Of a DNA stretch of 64,000 nt, positions 16,246 through 24,630 are shown one piece after another. Numbering within the stretch: the stretch's first letter is position 1; the number at the start of each line of letters is the position of its first letter. Both the position numbers and the translations under genes were made by a program. Source of the DNA: Streptomyces sp. NA02950 (lineage in GTDB: Bacteria > Actinomycetota > Actinomycetes > Streptomycetales > Streptomycetaceae); assembly GCF_013364155.1 (NCBI RefSeq), contig NZ_CP054916.1, forward strand, positions 9,555,721 to 9,619,720, read 5' to 3'. The notes below the pieces were generated by a model. It made no database searches. It saw only the letters and a program-made list of their open reading frames with translations, and was not told the DNA's origin.

Positions 16246-17168
16246 GAAGTCTCCCGTCCGACGGCCGTCGCCGGGTCGACCGTGCTGCGGACACGGCTGC
16301 GCGGATCGGGGGCCAGAAAGCGGGGGATGGGCCGGTACTCGGCCAGCGACCGCATCCACGTCAGCACGGCGATGAAACCTGCGGACACCGCGGCCAGGAC
16401 CAGCTCGCCGAGCAGCGTGCCGTACGGCGCCGTGTAGCTGGGCACCAGAAAGCCCAAGCCCACCAGGCTCAGGGTGATGAACACCATCCAGCGCACCGTC
16501 TGCCGTGACTTGGCTCGGTCCGCTTCGCTCTTGCGGCGCTTGCCGACCTCCTCACGGATGGTCTCGGCCAGGTCCTCCAGCGACTGCGCCAGCCCCGGAC
16601 CACGGTCGGCGATGGACAGAATGAGAGCGGCTACCAGCTTGTCTGCCGTGATATCGCCCAGCTCGTCGGCGAACTCGCGCAGGGCGTCCTCGGGGTTCCA
16701 GCCGAGCTGGAGCCGGTCCGCCAAGGCCTCCACTGGTTCCTCCAGCGAGGCCGGAGCGCCCTTCCGGCTCGCGGTCAGGGCCTGTTGCAGTCCCCGCCCG
16801 ACCCTCAGACCATCTGCCACCTGGCGCGCCCAGTGGCTCAGAGCCTCCATCTGGATGATCCGGGCCTGGGAGGACTTGGTCGGCGACAGCAGCCAGGGCA
16901 ACCCCACGACGGTGAGTGCCACCAGGCCCCCGGCCACGAATACCCCGGTCACTAGCCACACCGCCAGGCCGAGCGTGATCCCGGCCATCAGACGGGCCTG
17001 TCGCTTCATCCGCAGCTCCAGCGGGTCGGGCTGGCCCGCCTTCCGGGCCCTGAACTGGGCCAGTAGACTCGGCCGCGCAGGGCCGGTGGTGCCCACCACC
17101 CCCAGTGCCAGGGCCACCACACCTCCGGCGACGGCCATCCCGCACGCCATCATGATCAATTTCGTCAT
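16242..17168 (-). CDS. tadB: TadB-like platform protein, 308 aa
   Basis: Hydrophobic segments occur at the N-terminus, near residues 62-100, and near 225-275. Between them lies a T2SF domain with HWARQVADGLRVGRGLQQAL and EFADELGDITADKLVAALIL, closely following the TadB pattern. The product should be a cytoplasmic-membrane protein that interacts with TadA and TadC. It overlaps tadA upstream and tadC downstream by four bases each, which is the conserved A-B-C order of Tad loci. Confidence 0.85.
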   Translation of the reverse strand: MTKLIMMACGMAVAGGVVALALGVVGTTGPARPSLLAQFRARKAGQPDPLELRMKRQARLMAGITLGLAVWLVTGVFVAGGLVALTVVGLPWLLSPTKSSQARIIQMEALSHWARQVADGLRVGRGLQQALTASRKGAPASLEEPVEALADRLQLGWNPEDALREFADELGDITADKLVAALILSIADRGPGLAQSLEDLAETIREEVGKRRKSEADRAKSRQTVRWMVFITLSLVGLGFLVPSYTAPYGTLLGELVLAAVSAGFIAVLTWMRSLAEYRPIPRFLAPDPRSRVRSTVDPATAVGRETS

Positions 17169-18691
17169 GCCGTGGCCACCTTCAGCGACAGCGGCTGCCC
17201 AGCCCAGCTGTCGTATGCGCCGTTCAGCAGGTGGTCCTGGAACCCGACGCGGCGGAGGTCTGCGAGGCAGGACGGGGGCATCCTCGGCACGGCCCTGACC
17301 TCGCCGAACTCCTCACCCGGGGTGAAGATCGCGTTGGTAGCGGGGCGGCCGTACTCACCGACGCCGGTGACCTCCAGGACATGGGAGACGAACCGGTGAC
17401 GCTGCCCGCCGATCTTCGACTCATCCAGCATCCGTACGAACACGATGAAGTCCAGCCCGTTGGCCGCCTGCCGGTACGCCAGTTGCTCGGACATGTTGCC
17501 CTGCGCCAGCAGATACAGCTCAGCGATTCGGTCGAAGACCACCCCGGGATCGGAGGCATGTAGGGTGCACAGATTCCCGCCCTGCCCGTTGGTCATCGCC
17601 TGAAGCATCGCCACGATCTCCGGGCCCCGGACCTCGCCGACCACGATCCGCGACAGCGACATCCTCAGCGCCCGGTACATCAGGTCCATCAGCGTGATCT
17701 CGCCGATCAGCCGCCCATCCGGGCCGCGCTCACCATTGGACTCCCGCGCCTCCATCGGCACGACCTGGCGGTGAAACCCGTTCTTGTGGGCATACAGTTC
17801 GAACTCGGTCTCGATGGTCGCGAACCGTTCGTCCGGGCCGATCTCCTTGAGCATTGCCCGCATCAGCGACGTCTTACCGGCTGCCTGCGGGCCCGCGATC
17901 AGCACATTCTTCTCCGCCTTCACGCACGCAGACAAGAACGCCGACAGCGTGGGGCTGACCATGCCCAGACGCATCATCTCCTCGAGATCGGCATCCTGGA
18001 CCCTGTGCCGACGGATGGTCACATAGGTCCGCGGACTCACCTCGGTGACAGCCTGCAACCGCGATCCGTCCGCGAGTCGCAGCGCCAGCATCGGGCTGGC
18101 CGTGGTCAAGGTGCGTTCGCTCTGGCCGCCGTCACCGCTGGCCAGGCGCCGAAGCAATTCCCGAAGTTCCTCCTCAGAGTCGGCCACCCGCTCAGCCCGG
18201 ACCCGCTGTCCACCGGCCAAGTCCAGCCAGACCTCGTCATGCCCGTTGATGAACACGTTCTCGACCTGGGGGTTGTCCAGGTGCTGCTGGAGACGGCCGG
18301 CCCGGAAGAGCTCGTCGAACACCGCCCGGCGCAGCGCCGCGTCCTCAGCCGCTGTAGGACTCACTCCGCGCTCGGCCGCGGCGGCGTCCGACCACTCCGC
18401 CACCGCCTCGTTGATCCAGTTTCGGGCACGCTGCTCCACGGTGTCCACGCCCACCATCGGCGAGGCCTTCCGGAAGTCGGTCACCTGCCGGGCCACGCGG
18501 TCTTTGACCAGTGCGACAGCATCCCGATCCACCACCAGCGACGGCACCGCCGCTCCGAGTACCTGGTGCTGTCCCGCGCTCCCCGCCGCAACACCCGGGC
18601 TCCGCAGGGTGCCTGCGGAGACCGGAGTGTCAGCGGTCGACGGCGGCGGCATCCGAACCGTCGGGTCTGGGTGCAAGGGCTTACCACGCAC
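17165..18691 (-). CDS. tadA: TadA/CpaF-type secretion ATPase, 508 aa
   Basis: This is a VirB11/GspE-superfamily hexameric ATPase. The CpaF-specific N-terminal domain includes FDELFRAGRLQQHLDNPQVE and NVFINGHDEVWLD. Walker A is IAGPQAAGKTS near residue 269. The Walker B region is SRIVVGEVRGPE near residue 350, and it is followed by the His box NLCTLHASDPG. It powers assembly of Tad pili at the cytoplasmic membrane. The first ~50 residues are Pro/Ser-rich and low-complexity. The gene overlaps tadZ by 11 bases and tadB by four. Confidence 0.9.
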   Translation of the reverse strand: MRGKPLHPDPTVRMPPPSTADTPVSAGTLRSPGVAAGSAGQHQVLGAAVPSLVVDRDAVALVKDRVARQVTDFRKASPMVGVDTVEQRARNWINEAVAEWSDAAAAERGVSPTAAEDAALRRAVFDELFRAGRLQQHLDNPQVENVFINGHDEVWLDLAGGQRVRAERVADSEEELRELLRRLASGDGGQSERTLTTASPMLALRLADGSRLQAVTEVSPRTYVTIRRHRVQDADLEEMMRLGMVSPTLSAFLSACVKAEKNVLIAGPQAAGKTSLMRAMLKEIGPDERFATIETEFELYAHKNGFHRQVVPMEARESNGERGPDGRLIGEITLMDLMYRALRMSLSRIVVGEVRGPEIVAMLQAMTNGQGGNLCTLHASDPGVVFDRIAELYLLAQGNMSEQLAYRQAANGLDFIVFVRMLDESKIGGQRHRFVSHVLEVTGVGEYGRPATNAIFTPGEEFGEVRAVPRMPPSCLADLRRVGFQDHLLNGAYDSWAGQPLSLKVATA

Positions 18692-19523
18692 TCGTCCTCA
18701 CCTCCCTGCCCCCGGCAACCGACCCACCGCGGGGAGCCAGGCGAGCACGCCGCAACGCGGCCCGCTGCCGCAACGGCGTGGTCGCCCCATGCACAGCCCG
18801 CATCAACTCACTCCGGGCGAAGCGCGCAGGCTGCTCCGCGCCGTCCGACAACACCCGGGCCTGCGACGGCCGGTAGGGCAGCGTGCCAAGGACAGGCGTC
18901 TTCAGCAGCTTCTGCACTTCCCCGGCCGAATACGGGCCCTCGTCCACCAACAGCAGGCCGACCTCACCGACCCGGCCCCGAAGCGCCTCGAGGCGCACCT
19001 GCACCGACTGAACTGCGCGCATCGTCGATCGAGCCACTATCACCAGCAGGTCGGCCCGTTGAGCCAGGGCCGCCGAAGGGCCGAACGCCCCACCCCGGCC
19101 CAGGTCTATGAGCACGTCATGCGGATACTCAGGGTGCCGCTCGATCCCCGCGAACAGGTCAGCCAGCTGATCCCAGGCCGGAGCCAGAGCTGCCGCTTGC
19201 GCAGGGTCAGTGAGCCCGGGCAGCACCACTCGACGATGACCCTCCGGCTGCGCGGTCCGGTCGTCACCGGAAATGTCCACCAGCTGCCGCCAGAAGGCCT
19301 CGGGCAGTTCCCCCTTGCGGGCGGCCACGGAGAGGTTCTTCAGCCCGTACTGGTCTCCGAGCGAGCCCTGAAGCAGCCCGTACAGCACCGATCCGCCGTC
19401 CGGATCGCACTCGGCCAGCACCACCCGGCGCCCTGGATCCAGGGGCCAGGACAGCAGCAGCGCCAGCGCCGTCGTCGTCACACCTGGCGAGCCCGCACAG
19501 CCCGCCAAAGCGATCACCGGCAT
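18681..19523 (-). CDS. tadZ: TadZ/CpaE-like ParA-family protein, 280 aa
   Basis: The protein begins MPVIALAGCAGSPGVTTTAL, a MinD/ParA-type P-loop fold with LAECDPDGGS as the switch region. The residues expected to be the two P-loop lysines of ParA (KGGxGKTT) are replaced, as in many CpaE/TadZ proteins that bind nucleotide weakly or not at all. It should localise the Tad machine to a cell site. The start at ATG 19521-19523 shares bases with the TGA of the upstream SAF gene. Position directly upstream of tadA supports the call. Confidence 0.75.
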   Translation of the reverse strand: MPVIALAGCAGSPGVTTTALALLLSWPLDPGRRVVLAECDPDGGSVLYGLLQGSLGDQYGLKNLSVAARKGELPEAFWRQLVDISGDDRTAQPEGHRRVVLPGLTDPAQAAALAPAWDQLADLFAGIERHPEYPHDVLIDLGRGGAFGPSAALAQRADLLVIVARSTMRAVQSVQVRLEALRGRVGEVGLLLVDEGPYSAGEVQKLLKTPVLGTLPYRPSQARVLSDGAEQPARFARSELMRAVHGATTPLRQRAALRRARLAPRGGSVAGGREVRTSAW

Positions 19524-20197
19524 CACGCACCGCCCTGCGCATCGATCAGCAGCCGGATCTTCCCCGTGGACACCCATGCCGCCAGCAGGGGAGTCTCGGT
19601 GCGATCCGCCGCGACGTCGACGACCACCGATCCGGTTCCAGGCGTGGGGTCGCCGACCCTCACCACGCGAGCTGAGATCGGCTCGGCCTGGGCCTTGCTC
19701 GCCTCCTCGTCCTCACCGGGCACCTGGACGATCTGGACTTTCTGCCCCGGCGCCAGGGAACTCGCGGGCACCTGCTCCGGCTTCAACCCCACCGGAACAA
19801 CCTGCTCACCGGGCCTCACCAGGGAACCGCTGGTCACCTGCCCGCTGGACAGCAGCGAGCCGGGTTTGAGCTCCACAGCAGCCCGCTTGCCCACCACATC
19901 GGACCGGTCCGCCACCTTCACCGCCGGATCCAGCGCGACCGACGCCTCGCCCAGATCCCGGTCAGTGATCACCTGGCCCACCGGCACAGCCCGGACCACG
20001 GTCACCACCTCGGTACGGTGTCCGCTCTCCATCAGCAGCACCGCCCCACCGGCGCCCCCGCCGGTGATCAGCACCACGGCCAAGGCGATCAGCCCTGGTC
20101 TCCTCCGCCGGGCCGAGACCCGCGGAGGAGTCACCGGCCCCGCCACCGGCGCCGGAACTCCGGCGCCTGGCGCGCTACGGTCCTTGGTCTTGCTCAC
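19523..20197 (-). CDS. cpaB: SAF-domain CpaB/RcpC-like protein, 224 aa
   Basis: After a basic N-terminus there is one membrane helix (LIALAVVLITGGGAGGAVLL, about 36-56) and then a SAF domain: VTVVRAVPVGQVITDRDLGE, KRAAVELKPGSLLSSGQV. The C-terminal part is a second beta-rich domain found in CpaB/RcpC proteins, which in Gram-negatives associate with the secretin and cell wall. In Gram-positive Tad systems the protein probably sits outside the membrane, next to peptidoglycan. It overlaps tadZ and follows the secreted-protein gene by 24 bp. Confidence 0.8.
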   Translation of the reverse strand: MSKTKDRSAPGAGVPAPVAGPVTPPRVSARRRRPGLIALAVVLITGGGAGGAVLLMESGHRTEVVTVVRAVPVGQVITDRDLGEASVALDPAVKVADRSDVVGKRAAVELKPGSLLSSGQVTSGSLVRPGEQVVPVGLKPEQVPASSLAPGQKVQIVQVPGEDEEASKAQAEPISARVVRVGDPTPGTGSVVVDVAADRTETPLLAAWVSTGKIRLLIDAQGGA

Positions 20198-20221
20198 TAC
20201 TTCGTCCTTTCTCCACCGGGG

Positions 20222-21136
20222 TCAGCCGAGAGCCTGAAGCTCGCCGACCGACACCTCCACCTGGGACTCCCGGACTTCCGTGAGCTCCCCTGACTGACCG
20301 CCGCCGGTCCACTTCACCGTCCACGTTGACGTCGCGTTCACCTTGAACTCCTTGCCGGACTCCGTCGCGGAGGTCTGCGCGTAGGTGTGGCCGCAGTCTG
20401 GCGAGGTCCGCTTCCCGTACGCCTTCTGGTACGGCGTGCCTGCTCCGGTGCAGGTCACCGTGGACCCATCGCCCATTGCCCACTTGATCTTCGAGACCTT
20501 GGCCGTGGCTGTCACCGTCACCGCCCCCGCCGATGCCGTGGCCGAGTTCGGCCCGTAGGTGGTCGCCGACTTGCCGACGTGCATCCACACCGGAACACCC
20601 ACCGCCCACCGGCCCGTCGCACTCGGGCTGACGATGTCCGGCCCCTTCAGCTGCATCTTGTCGACGGCCTGCTGCGCCAGCTGGGCGGGATCCGGTCCCG
20701 TCGCTGCGGGAGGTGTGGCAGACCAGAACGTTTGGAGGGGTAGCGGAACACCGAGGGTGGATGCGGCGGTGGACGCGTCGAAGATGCAGGAACGCGTGTA
20801 GATGGCGCCGTCACCTGGCTTGTGACCCTTCCAGACCGCGCTGCCGGCTGGTGGCTGCGGATTGAGTCGACTCACCGTGCAGGACCGGACCTTCGGCTTT
20901 CCGCCCTTGCTCCCCTTCGGGGCAGGCTTGTGCCGAGCTTCCGATCCGTTGGAGGCGGGCGATCCAGGATCCGTTGCGCAGACACTCACCCAGGAGTCCG
21001 TGCCCCCGCACAACCCGTTTCCGTCTGCATGCGCTGTCGCGGGCAGCGCGGCACCGAAGACGGCGCCGCCGGCGACCGCCAGCGCCAGTCGCTTCAGCAG
21101 GTGCGGGGTTTTGACGTGACTTTCAAAATCATCCAC
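20222..21136 (-). CDS. Secreted Tad-locus protein with PKD-like C-terminal domain, 304 aa
   Basis: The frame is open from 21148, but GTG 21134-21136 has a better-spaced GGGGGAA ribosome-binding site. The N-terminus is a signal peptide (LLKRLALAVAGGAVFGAALPATAHA). The mature part has a Lys-rich stretch and several Cys residues. A beta-sandwich-like region with KIKWAMGDGSTVTC, DCGHTYAQTS and TSTWTVKWTGGG resembles a PKD fold. Related Streptomyces proteins at Tad loci are often mis-annotated as ATP/GTP-binding, and no P-loop is present here. It may be an exported component or substrate. It overlaps the upstream lipoprotein gene by about 43 bp. Confidence 0.65.
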   Translation of the reverse strand: MDDFESHVKTPHLLKRLALAVAGGAVFGAALPATAHADGNGLCGGTDSWVSVCATDPGSPASNGSEARHKPAPKGSKGGKPKVRSCTVSRLNPQPPAGSAVWKGHKPGDGAIYTRSCIFDASTAASTLGVPLPLQTFWSATPPAATGPDPAQLAQQAVDKMQLKGPDIVSPSATGRWAVGVPVWMHVGKSATTYGPNSATASAGAVTVTATAKVSKIKWAMGDGSTVTCTGAGTPYQKAYGKRTSPDCGHTYAQTSATESGKEFKVNATSTWTVKWTGGGQSGELTEVRESQVEVSVGELQALG

Positions 21137-21717
21137 TGCTTCCCCCACTTCTCAGCATTTATCGTGGTTGCGTAGCGCTTGAGCTGCCCCTTAGGGGAGG
21201 GCACGGTCTTCCCGGTCTTCCGGTCGACACGTGTCCACTTCGAGACGTCGAGACAGTCGGCGATCGTTGCTCGAGGCACCTTCCGGTCCATGTCGAGACC
21301 GGAGACCTTGGCGTCGTTGACCGGCGCTCCCTTGGCCACGACGCCGGCCTTCTTCAGGCTCATCACGTCGCTCTTTGCCCTGGCCAGAGCGTCGGCGCTG
21401 GCGTATTCGTCGAGGTCGGTGCCCTCGACGGTCACCTTCGAATAGGCCTTGACTTGTTCGTCCCAGTAGTGCCGGTAGGCGGTGAGTACGTCGCGCTTAT
21501 CAGGAGCCTGTGGGTCAGAGCTGGCCGTGGTCTGCGAGGACTGTGGCGACGAAGCGGCCGGTTTCGAAGGGTGCTTGGACTCCTCCGACTTCCCGTCACC
21601 GCCAGAGCACGAGGAGACAGACAGTGCCACGCCGACCGCAACCGCCCAATACCGTGTGACCTGGTCCCTCCTGCCGCGACGGAGTGCGGATCGAGCGGAT
21701 GAAGATGGCGGTGTCAC
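21094..21717 (-). CDS. Putative lipoprotein, 207 aa, first gene of the Tad run
   Basis: A basic N-terminus and hydrophobic stretch end in the lipobox-like sequence LSVSSC at about residue 37, so the mature protein is probably lipid-anchored. A Ser/Pro/Thr-rich linker follows. The folded part begins KRDVLTAYRHYWDEQVKAYS and has the alpha+beta layout of small NTF2-like Streptomyces lipoproteins, ending in KRYATTINAEKWGKQWMILK. It is the first gene of the Tad transcription unit. A promoter is not obvious in the 106 bp upstream. The start could be a few codons later. Confidence 0.65.
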   Translation of the reverse strand: MTPPSSSARSALRRGRRDQVTRYWAVAVGVALSVSSCSGGDGKSEESKHPSKPAASSPQSSQTTASSDPQAPDKRDVLTAYRHYWDEQVKAYSKVTVEGTDLDEYASADALARAKSDVMSLKKAGVVAKGAPVNDAKVSGLDMDRKVPRATIADCLDVSKWTRVDRKTGKTVPSPKGQLKRYATTINAEKWGKQWMILKVTSKPRTC

Positions 21718-21823
21718 AGAACCCCCTCATTGAGTGCTGACGACGCGATCCGGAAGCCATCCGGGCCGCTGGCAATGGAATTGATCAGGTGCAAACCGGT
21801 GGAGATCGCGTTCTTATGCACCG

Positions 21824-22630
21824 TCAAAGCGGCTTGTAGGCGAGAGCGGCGTGAATGCAGGAGTCGGCTTCCAGCCCTGTCTCGGTGTCGTCGGGTCTCC
21901 ACCGGTTGGTGGCCACGATGCCGGGCTCCAGGACCTCCAGGCCCGCCCCGTCCAGAAATCCGGCGATGGTCGCCTTGCTCCGTGGAGTGACGATCACCCC
22001 GCCCTCGCCATACATCCGCGTCAGGTTGTAGACCGGGCGCCGGTCGTCGTCGTAGTCGTAGGTGCCCTGGCTGAAGGCCACGTAGCTGCCCGAGGGCAGC
22101 GCGGCGACCAACCGCTTGATGATGCCCGCCGGATCGGCATCGTCCTGCACGAAGAGGAACACCGAGGCCAGCAGCAGGGCGACGGGCTCCTCAAAGTTGA
22201 TGATCCTGCGTACCTCGGGGGAGCCCAGGATGGAATCCGGGTCGCGGACATCAGCGGTGACGTGGGCGACCCGGTCGTCGTGGTGCAGGGAGGCCGCCAG
22301 GTTCGCGCTGATCACCGCGTCCCGGTCGACGTAGGCGACCCGGCAGTCAGGAGAGATCTCCTGCGCGACCTGATGCACATTGGGCTCGTGAGAAAGCCCC
22401 GAGCCGACGTCGAGGACCTGGCGCAGCCCGTACTGGCCGACCAGGGTCCGCACCGCTCGTATCAGGAAGCTGCGCTGGTTGCGGGCGATCAGCTCGACGT
22501 TGGGCACCTGCGCCCGGATCCGCTGGGCCAACTGCATGTCTCCCGGCCAGCTGTCCTTCTCTCCCCGCTTGCTCAGAAATCCGGCGTAGAGCCGCGCGCC
22601 GTGCGCGTGGAGGGCATCATCAGAGGTCAT
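21824..22630 (-). CDS. S-adenosyl-methionine methyltransferase, DUF574 family, 268 aa
   Basis: The protein carries the SAM-binding motif VLDVGSGLSHEPNVHQVAQ near residue 72 and YVDRDAVIS near residue 104. These are characteristic of the DUF574 (SAM_MT-like) family, a large Streptomyces group with unknown substrates. The N-terminal helix GARLYAGFLSKRGEKDSWPG is also family-typical. It overlaps the stop of the XRE regulator in an ATGA junction, so both are made from one message. Such pairs often sit near secondary-metabolite or developmental genes, but the substrate here cannot be inferred. Confidence 0.8.
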   Translation of the reverse strand: MTSDDALHAHGARLYAGFLSKRGEKDSWPGDMQLAQRIRAQVPNVELIARNQRSFLIRAVRTLVGQYGLRQVLDVGSGLSHEPNVHQVAQEISPDCRVAYVDRDAVISANLAASLHHDDRVAHVTADVRDPDSILGSPEVRRIINFEEPVALLLASVFLFVQDDADPAGIIKRLVAALPSGSYVAFSQGTYDYDDDRRPVYNLTRMYGEGGVIVTPRSKATIAGFLDGAGLEVLEPGIVATNRWRPDDTETGLEADSCIHAALAYKPL

Positions 22631-23475
22631 GCTGATCTTCTCCAGTCTTCATGAATCCCCTCCAGTAACCGGCGTGTCGGCTCCCCGCGGGGCGTGGCCT
22701 GTCCTGCTGTCTGGTCCAGGACCTCGGTGTAGGCCGCCACCGCCGCTGGTTTGTCCACGAAGACCAGGCCCTCCAGTTGCTCCGCGCACACGATGTCGGG
22801 CAGCTCCTTCGGCCGAAGCCGGTAGACGCAGCACGCGCCGGCACGGGCTGCTGGCGCGGGACCGGCAGAGAAGGGAACGACCTGGATAGTGATGTGCGGT
22901 CGGGAGGCCATGGTCAGCAGGTGGGCGAGCTGGCCCGTCATGACCTTGCAATCCCCGACCTCCCACCGCAGTGCCGATTCGTCGAGCACTGCCCACAACA
23001 TGGGGCTGCCGTCGCTGTCCAGCAGCGCCTGGCGTCGTTCGAGGAGTTCGATCCAGCGGTCGGGCTCCGGTCGCGGGGCGATCGCACGGGCGTACTCCGC
23101 TGTCTGCAACAGCGCGGGCACCTCCCATGGCGCGTACGCCCGGATCCGGGCCGCTCCGCTCTCCAGGGTGAGGCAGTTGGTCATCGGCCCGTCCAGCAGA
23201 TCGCTGTAGGGCTCCCACCAGTTCTTCAGCGCCGCCCGCTCGGCCAGCGCCACCAGGGCGCGGACCTCAGCCTCGTCAGCTCCGTAGTAGGAGAGAAGGG
23301 CTCGAAGGTCCGAGATGCGCAGCCGGTGCTCCGCACGCTCCATGCGCCGCACGGTGGTGTGATGCAGTCCAAGCTCGCCGGCCGCCTGGGTGAAGCTGCG
23401 TCCGGCCCGCTCCCGCAGAGTCTGGAGGTGCCGGGCGAGCACCTTGCGCAGAATCGCCGGACTGTCCTCGAACAC
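22627..23475 (-). CDS. XRE-family regulator with DUF5753 domain, 282 aa
   Basis: The preferred start is GTG 23473-23475 behind CGGGAGCGGC, and the 40 extra upstream residues of the open frame look non-coding. Residues ~15-55 form the helix-turn-helix (RSFTQAAGELGLHHTTVRRM). The rest is the DUF5753 domain, including WWEPYSDLL, LESGAARIRAYAPWEVPALL and LRWEVGDCKVMTGQL. These regulators usually pair with a small DUF397 protein. Here the partner is a DUF574 methyltransferase instead. Inverted repeats just upstream are likely operators. Confidence 0.8.
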   Translation of the reverse strand: MFEDSPAILRKVLARHLQTLRERAGRSFTQAAGELGLHHTTVRRMERAEHRLRISDLRALLSYYGADEAEVRALVALAERAALKNWWEPYSDLLDGPMTNCLTLESGAARIRAYAPWEVPALLQTAEYARAIAPRPEPDRWIELLERRQALLDSDGSPMLWAVLDESALRWEVGDCKVMTGQLAHLLTMASRPHITIQVVPFSAGPAPAARAGACCVYRLRPKELPDIVCAEQLEGLVFVDKPAAVAAYTEVLDQTAGQATPRGEPTRRLLEGIHEDWRRSA

Positions 23476-23522
23476 GCCGCTCCCGTCCCGTGCCAGCCAA
23501 CCGCGCCCGCGGCGACACCATG

Positions 23523-23541
23523 GTTTTGCGAATCGCAAAAC
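23523..23541. promoter_or_regulatory. Inverted repeat upstream of the XRE regulator (operator candidate)
   Basis: GTTTTGCGA and TCGCAAAAC form a perfect 9-bp inverted repeat around one central base, about 48 bp upstream of the chosen start codon. It lies where the promoter or early transcript of the XRE-methyltransferase operon must be. Autoregulation is the simplest reading. Confidence 0.5.
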
Positions 23542-23579
23542 GCGCTTCGGACTTCCGATGCTAGTACTCGAACCACTAC

Positions 23580-23617
23580 ACAGCGCAAGCGACATACCGA
23601 CACACGGCTTGCGCTGT
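23580..23617. promoter_or_regulatory. Second inverted repeat with TTGCG half sites upstream of the XRE regulator
   Basis: ACAGCGCAAGC and GCTTGCGCTGT are perfect 11-bp arms separated by 16 bases. Together with the repeat at 23523-23541 and further CGCAA, CTTGCC and GGCAAG copies up to 23640, the gap between 23476 and 23679 is dense in TTGC/GCAA half sites. A DNA-binding protein with that specificity is implied. Confidence 0.45.
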
Positions 23618-23679
23618 ACCGCAACTTGCCCACTGGCAAGGGCATTTGACTGGAAATGCTTCGCTTTGTGAGGAAGTGG

Positions 23680-24630
23680 CTACAGGTCTGTCCACGCACA
23701 GCGCCCTGCGGGGGCCTCCAGCGAACGCCATGCTTCCGGGAGGCCGCCGAGCGGAGTCCAGACCGGCGCGCGGGGACCGCGCTCCTCAAGTTCGGACAGC
23801 ACCGCCGCTCCGAGGGGCACCTTCGCGGCCATACGGGCGACCAGCGGATGCTCGGCCACCATGGCCTGAAGGTCCTCGATGCGGTGCTGGTAGGTCACCG
23901 GGCTGGCATTGGTCAAGACGAACAGCACGCGCGGAAAGACCGGGTACCAGCGCTGCCACCCAGGGGCTGCCGTCTGCTGGGCTGCCGCCGAGCGGCGCCC
24001 GAGGACCGGCACATGGGTGTGAGCGTAGAAGCGGGCGTACCGGATGAGCTTGCTCGCGAGCGTGCCACTGCTCGTCGTCGCCCGATCGACCTCGATGAAC
24101 GCGCGCAGCTGCGCGCGATTACCTTCAAGCGAGGCTGCGCTGTAGTGCAACAGGGCGTCGGCCTGGAGGAGTTCGCCATCAGTCAGGTTGTGGGTGGTCT
24201 CGGGAATCCAATCCCAGGGCCCGTGCTCATCCCCGTGCCGGCGTGCATCGCGGACGAAGGCCAGATGGGTATCGACCACCGCGCGGGCGTGAGCGGCAGT
24301 CAGCGACGCGACAGTCCTGCCCGTGATCGGGTACTGGGCTCGCCTGCGGACCTCCGGCCACGACTCCGTAGCCCGCACGCCGCGCCGGGTGAGGAACCAC
24401 GCTCGCAGCCGGTGGGTTCCTGCCAGGGTGACGCAGTCGATCAGGTGCTCCTTGCGGAGCTTTGTCAGCACTTCCGACATGTGTTGACGGCTGCCGTCGG
24501 GGAGCAGCAGGGCCTGCAACTGCCGTGTGTCCACCACGCGGTGCTGAGCGATTGCGGCGATGACCTCATGGGCCACCGTCTCCCTCAGCGAGGGCCGTGC
24601 CCCGTGGCGGTCGGTCGCGGATGTCGTCAT
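23680..24630 (-). CDS. Replication-relaxation family protein, 316 aa
   Basis: The N-terminus is a winged helix (ETVAHEVIAAIAQHRVVDTR, then LQALLLPDGSRQHMSEVLTK). The central region has the replication-relaxation hallmark H-x-L/H-x6 cluster (AHARAVVDTHLAFVRDA), an acidic-basic strand (LRAFIEVDRATTSSGTLASK) and YARFYAHTH. This Pfam family is encoded by actinobacterial and firmicute plasmids and integrative elements next to a VirD4-like ATPase. It is proposed to act in plasmid replication or relaxosome function. The start overlaps the stop of the VirD4-like gene by four bases, supporting joint function in DNA transfer. The last 20 residues are variable. Confidence 0.8.
   Translation of the reverse strand: MTTSATDRHGARPSLRETVAHEVIAAIAQHRVVDTRQLQALLLPDGSRQHMSEVLTKLRKEHLIDCVTLAGTHRLRAWFLTRRGVRATESWPEVRRRAQYPITGRTVASLTAAHARAVVDTHLAFVRDARRHGDEHGPWDWIPETTHNLTDGELLQADALLHYSAASLEGNRAQLRAFIEVDRATTSSGTLASKLIRYARFYAHTHVPVLGRRSAAAQQTAAPGWQRWYPVFPRVLFVLTNASPVTYQHRIEDLQAMVAEHPLVARMAAKVPLGAAVLSELEERGPRAPVWTPLGGLPEAWRSLEAPAGRCAWTDL

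Noticed and set aside
18045..20237. Long plus-strand frames over the Tad genes
   Set aside because: They are antisense to tadA, tadZ and the SAF gene, with Arg/Ser/Pro-rich translations and no start signals.
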